DNA of 26,050 nucleotides, from positions 1 to 26,050 of the forward strand of contig UQRU01000022.1 of the NCBI GenBank assembly GCA_900543475.1, given 5' to 3'. Source of the stretch: an uncultured Eubacteriales bacterium (lineage in GTDB: Bacteria > Bacillota > Clostridia > Christensenellales > CAG-138). The notes under the pieces are model-generated. The model saw nothing but the letters and a program-made list of their open reading frames with translations, made no database searches and had not been told where the DNA came from. The translations under genes were made by a program, and so were the position numbers. Positions 23,945 through 26,050 of this stretch are shown here, in pieces; positions within the stretch are counted from its first letter, which is position 1; every line of letters starts with the position of its first letter.

Positions 23945-24817
23945 ATGAACCCTACCTCCATCCGATTCGGCCCGGCGGGCAATAGCGACAGCTTTTACGC
24001 CGCCGGCTACAAGCGCACCGCCGACGCCCCGGCCTATCTACAGGCCATGGGCCTGGACGCGTTGGAATATTCCTTTGGCCGGGGGGTGCGCATGGGCCAG
24101 GAGACCGCCCAGGCCATCCGGGAAGCCGCCCAGGCTGCGGGGATCGCCCTGAGCGTCCATCTTCCTTATTTTATTAACCTGGCGGTGCAGGAGCCGGAAA
24201 AACAGGAGAAAAACCTACAATATTTTCGGGATGGGCTGCTGGCCGCCCGGGCCATGGGCGCGTCGCGGGCGGTATTCCATCCCGGCTCCGCCCGGGGAGA
24301 CCGGGGGGAAGCCCTTGCCCGGGCCTGCGGCCTGCTGGCGGATATCCTGGCGGCGCTGGACCAGGAGGGCCTGCTGGATACCGTCACCCTATGTGCGGAG
24401 ACCATGGGTAAGATCAACCAGCTGGGCAGCCTGGAGGAAGTGCTGGCCCTGTGCCGGGTGGACCCCCGGATCTGGCCGGCGGTGGATTTCGGCCACCTCC
24501 ATTGCCGGGGGCTGGGGGCCATCCAAGGCCGGGGGGATTATGCGGCCATCTTGGATGCCCTGGAAGCTCGCCTGGGCATGGAACGGGCCCGCACCCTGCA
24601 CATCCATTTTTCCCGCATGGAGTATACCGCCGGCGGGGAAAAGATGCACCATACCCTGGCGGATACCCAGTACGGGCCGGAATTTTACCCCCTGGCCCTG
24701 GAGCTGGCGGCCCGGGATTATTCCCCGGTGGTGATCTGCGAATCCAGAGGCACCCAGGCCGAGGACGCCCTGGCCCTGCGCCGGATGTACCAGGCAGCCA
24801 AAAACGGGGAAAAATAG
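23945..24817 (+). CDS. Endonuclease IV-like TIM-barrel protein
   Basis: This 290-residue protein belongs to the AP endonuclease family 2 / sugar isomerase TIM-barrel group. Putative metal ligands follow the spacing of endonuclease IV: His72 (HLPYFINLA), His112 (FHPGSARGD), Glu152 (CAETMGK), Asp181 and His184 (VDFGHLH), His219/His221 (HIHFS), His235/236 (GEKMHH) and Glu266 (ICESRG). The DRH motif of classical Nfo is replaced by the GEKMHH region. A role in repair of abasic DNA is thus plausible but unproven; a sugar-phosphate isomerase is the alternative. The ATG at 23945 has AGGAG about six bases upstream. The longer frame from 23768 runs through AT-rich promoter sequence and is rejected. It lies upstream of efp on the same strand. 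Confidence 0.85.
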   Translation: MNPTSIRFGPAGNSDSFYAAGYKRTADAPAYLQAMGLDALEYSFGRGVRMGQETAQAIREAAQAAGIALSVHLPYFINLAVQEPEKQEKNLQYFRDGLLAARAMGASRAVFHPGSARGDRGEALARACGLLADILAALDQEGLLDTVTLCAETMGKINQLGSLEEVLALCRVDPRIWPAVDFGHLHCRGLGAIQGRGDYAAILDALEARLGMERARTLHIHFSRMEYTAGGEKMHHTLADTQYGPEFYPLALELAARDYSPVVICESRGTQAEDALALRRMYQAAKNGEK

Positions 24818-24845
24818 CTTGTCCTCCCCCATGGGGCTGTGGTAA

Positions 24846-24851
24846 TATAAT
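24846..24851 (+). promoter_or_regulatory. Possible -10 box for efp
   Basis: A perfect TATAAT lies 79 bases before the efp ATG. No -35 box at 16-18 bases is recognisable (TTGTCC lies 21 bases away), so the call is tentative. There is no clear terminator after the Nfo-like gene, and read-through is possible. Confidence 0.35.
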
Positions 24852-24929
24852 GAGTGGTAACGTTGTATCGCCGCCCATGCCCGGGGGCTGATATGCAAAT
24901 ACGAAATATTTTTTGGAGGTACATCCCCT

Positions 24930-25487
24930 ATGATTATGGCAGGCGATTTTCGCAAAGGCATCACCGTTGAGATCGACGGCAACGTGTGGAGCGTGGTGGA
25001 TTTCCAGCATGTGAAGCCCGGCAAGGGCGCGGCCTTCGTGCGCACCAAGCTCAAGAACGTCATGACCGGCGCCGTGCTGGAGCGCACCTTTAACCCCAGC
25101 GACAAATATCCCAAGGCCCACATCGAGACCAAGGAGATGCAATATCTGTATAACGATGGCGAACTGTATTACTTCATGGATACCGAAACCTATGAGCAGC
25201 TGCCCCTGAACCACGACCAGGTGGAGGACGCCATCAACTACATCGTGGAAAACATGAACGTGACCGTGCGGTTCTTCAAGGGCAATCCCTTCTCCGTGGA
25301 AGCCCCCAACTTTGTGGAGCTGACCATCACCGAGTGCGAGCCCGGCGTCCGGGGCGATACCGCCACCGGGGCCAACAAGCCCGCCACCCTGGAGACCGGC
25401 GCCCGGGTTATGGTGCCCCTGTTCGTAAACGAGGGGGACAAGATCCGGGTAGATACCCGCACCGGCGAATACATGGAGCGCGTATAA
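24930..25487 (+). CDS. efp: Elongation factor P
   Basis: EF-P relieves ribosomes stalled at polyproline. The 185-residue protein has the three beta-barrel domains of the family. The N-terminus is [20 protein letters not shown]. The tip loop [16 protein letters not shown] carries Lys32, the residue modified in other bacteria. [20 protein letters not shown] and a C-terminal [15 protein letters not shown] follow. The ATG at 24930 has GGAGGT at 24915-24920. No known modification gene (epmA/B, earP) is nearby, so the state of Lys32 cannot be told from this window. Confidence 0.97.
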   Translation: MIMAGDFRKGITVEIDGNVWSVVDFQHVKPGKGAAFVRTKLKNVMTGAVLERTFNPSDKYPKAHIETKEMQYLYNDGELYYFMDTETYEQLPLNHDQVEDAINYIVENMNVTVRFFKGNPFSVEAPNFVELTITECEPGVRGDTATGANKPATLETGARVMVPLFVNEGDKIRVDTRTGEYMERV

Positions 25488-25557
25488 GGGCATACTTCCC
25501 TGTAGACGGCTCTAGCGGCCCTCTACCCAACCCAACGACCATGTTAGGAGGTATATT

Positions 25558-25938
25558 ATGGGTTACATGAAAGAAAAAGTGGCGTATCTTAGGGGCCTTG
25601 CCGAAGGCATGGAGATCGGCGGGGACAACCAGGGCAAGCTGCTCAAGCTGATGATCGAGACCATGGATGAAATGGCCGCGTCTTTGGATGATAATGAGCT
25701 TTCCCTCCAAGAGCTGGACGAGTGCATCGACGATATCTACGAAGAGCTGGATACCATCGAGGACTATGTGTTCGAGGATGAGGAGGATGACGAGGACGAA
25801 GACTACTTTGACGATGAGGATTTCGTGGAAGTGGAATGTCCCCATTGCGGCGAAACGGTGTATTTCGACCAGGAGATGCTCCAGGGCGACGACCTGATCT
25901 GCCCCAACTGCAACGAGACCATTCTGCCCAAAGATTGA
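25558..25938 (+). CDS. CD1247-type acidic zinc-ribbon protein
   Basis: This 126-residue protein resembles the CD1247 N-terminal domain family of clostridia, with function unknown. An N-terminal helical part (KEKVAYLRGLAEGME) leads to a very acidic stretch (about 52-92, runs of Glu and Asp). A C-terminal zinc ribbon follows with Cys94/Cys97 (CPHC) and Cys115/Cys118 (CPNC). The ATG at 25558 has AGGAGG six bases upstream. It lies 70 bases after efp, a frequent neighbour in clostridia, and both may be one transcript. The charge and the ribbon suggest a contact with nucleic acid or RNA polymerase, which is only inference. Confidence 0.82.
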   Translation: MGYMKEKVAYLRGLAEGMEIGGDNQGKLLKLMIETMDEMAASLDDNELSLQELDECIDDIYEELDTIEDYVFEDEEDDEDEDYFDDEDFVEVECPHCGETVYFDQEMLQGDDLICPNCNETILPKD

Positions 25939-25952
25939 TCCGGGTCCATTCT

Positions 25953-25977
25953 GCCCCTGCCGCCCGGCGGCAGGGGC
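25953..25977 (+). terminator. GC-rich hairpin after the CD1247-type gene
   Basis: A perfect inverted repeat (arms 25953-25963 and 25967-25977, 11 bp, loop CCG) begins 14 bases after the stop codon. No T-run follows, so with the next hairpin it may form a compound terminator. Confidence 0.5.
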
Positions 25978-25985
25978 TCAGGCTG

Positions 25986-26015
25986 TCGAAAAAGTGGCTT
26001 GCGCCACTTTTTCGA
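25986..26015. terminator. Perfect hairpin, terminator or REP-like repeat
   Basis: A perfect 13-bp stem (25986-25998 and 26003-26015) with loop TTGC contains AAAAA and TTTTT near its base and is followed by GGTTTTC. It can stop plus-strand transcription from efp and the CD1247-type gene. The symmetry also fits a bidirectional terminator or a dispersed palindromic repeat. Confidence 0.65.
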
Positions 26016-26033
26016 GGTTTTCATAGCTCCCTT

Positions 26034-26046
26034 GCGCCTACGGCGC
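26034..26046. repeat. Small GCGCC-TAC-GGCGC palindrome at the window end
   Basis: A 5-bp stem with a 3-base loop lies four bases from the end. The form (GC arms, 3-base loop) matches the short-loop palindromes at 9-80 and 5406-5418. The structure may continue past the window. Confidence 0.5.
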
Positions 26047-26050
26047 GGCC

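Overview
The window is a housekeeping segment from a high-G+C member of the Firmicutes, most likely class Clostridia. The evidence is the gene order on the minus strand, rpsB-tsf-pyrH-frr-uppS-cdsA-dxr-rseP-ispG-polC-rimP-nusA-ylxR-ylxQ-infB-rbfA-nrnA-truB-ribF-rpsO. Further evidence is a Gram-positive type PolC, ispG between rseP and polC (where Bacillus has proS), and a CD1247-type zinc-ribbon protein after efp. I cannot place it below class level. No rRNA, tRNA, CRISPR array, transposase or phage gene is visible.

Layout. 1-170: GC-rich hairpins and the acpP terminator. 171-392: acpP (minus), with a near-consensus promoter. 579-1673: a membrane-anchored ComEC-like metallo-beta-lactamase-fold protein (plus). 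1674-1934: a 140-base block of G and C homopolymers, probably an assembly or sequencing artefact, then a bidirectional terminator. 1935-23441: the long minus-strand information-processing and envelope block. It appears to be driven by at least four promoters, before rpsB, frr, rimP and rpsO. 23442-23944: a 503-base intergenic region holding the rpsB promoter and a possible ~100-nt structured RNA with its own promoter and terminator. 23945-25938: an endonuclease IV-like TIM-barrel gene, efp and a CD1247-type gene (plus). The window closes with further GC-rich and perfect hairpins.

How the genes work together. rpsB/tsf/frr/infB/efp/rpsO serve translation. rimP/rbfA/truB/ylxQ serve ribosome and tRNA maturation. 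nusA/ylxR serve transcription and polC replication. pyrH feeds nucleotide synthesis. dxr/ispG (MEP pathway), uppS and cdsA supply isoprenoids, undecaprenyl carrier and phospholipid. rseP is a site-2 protease. Many genes overlap or abut (truB/ribF, nrnA/truB, ylxR/ylxQ, frr/small ORF), which suggests translational coupling.

The points most worth checking are these. PolC keeps a full-length exonuclease insert but seems to lack every catalytic residue of the DEDDh proofreading site. RibF has a shortened, degenerate riboflavin-kinase domain. A terminator-like hairpin sits between the rimP-nusA promoter and rimP, where NusA could control its own operon. A candidate small RNA lies upstream of rpsB. 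A small PASTA-like ORF is translationally coupled to frr.
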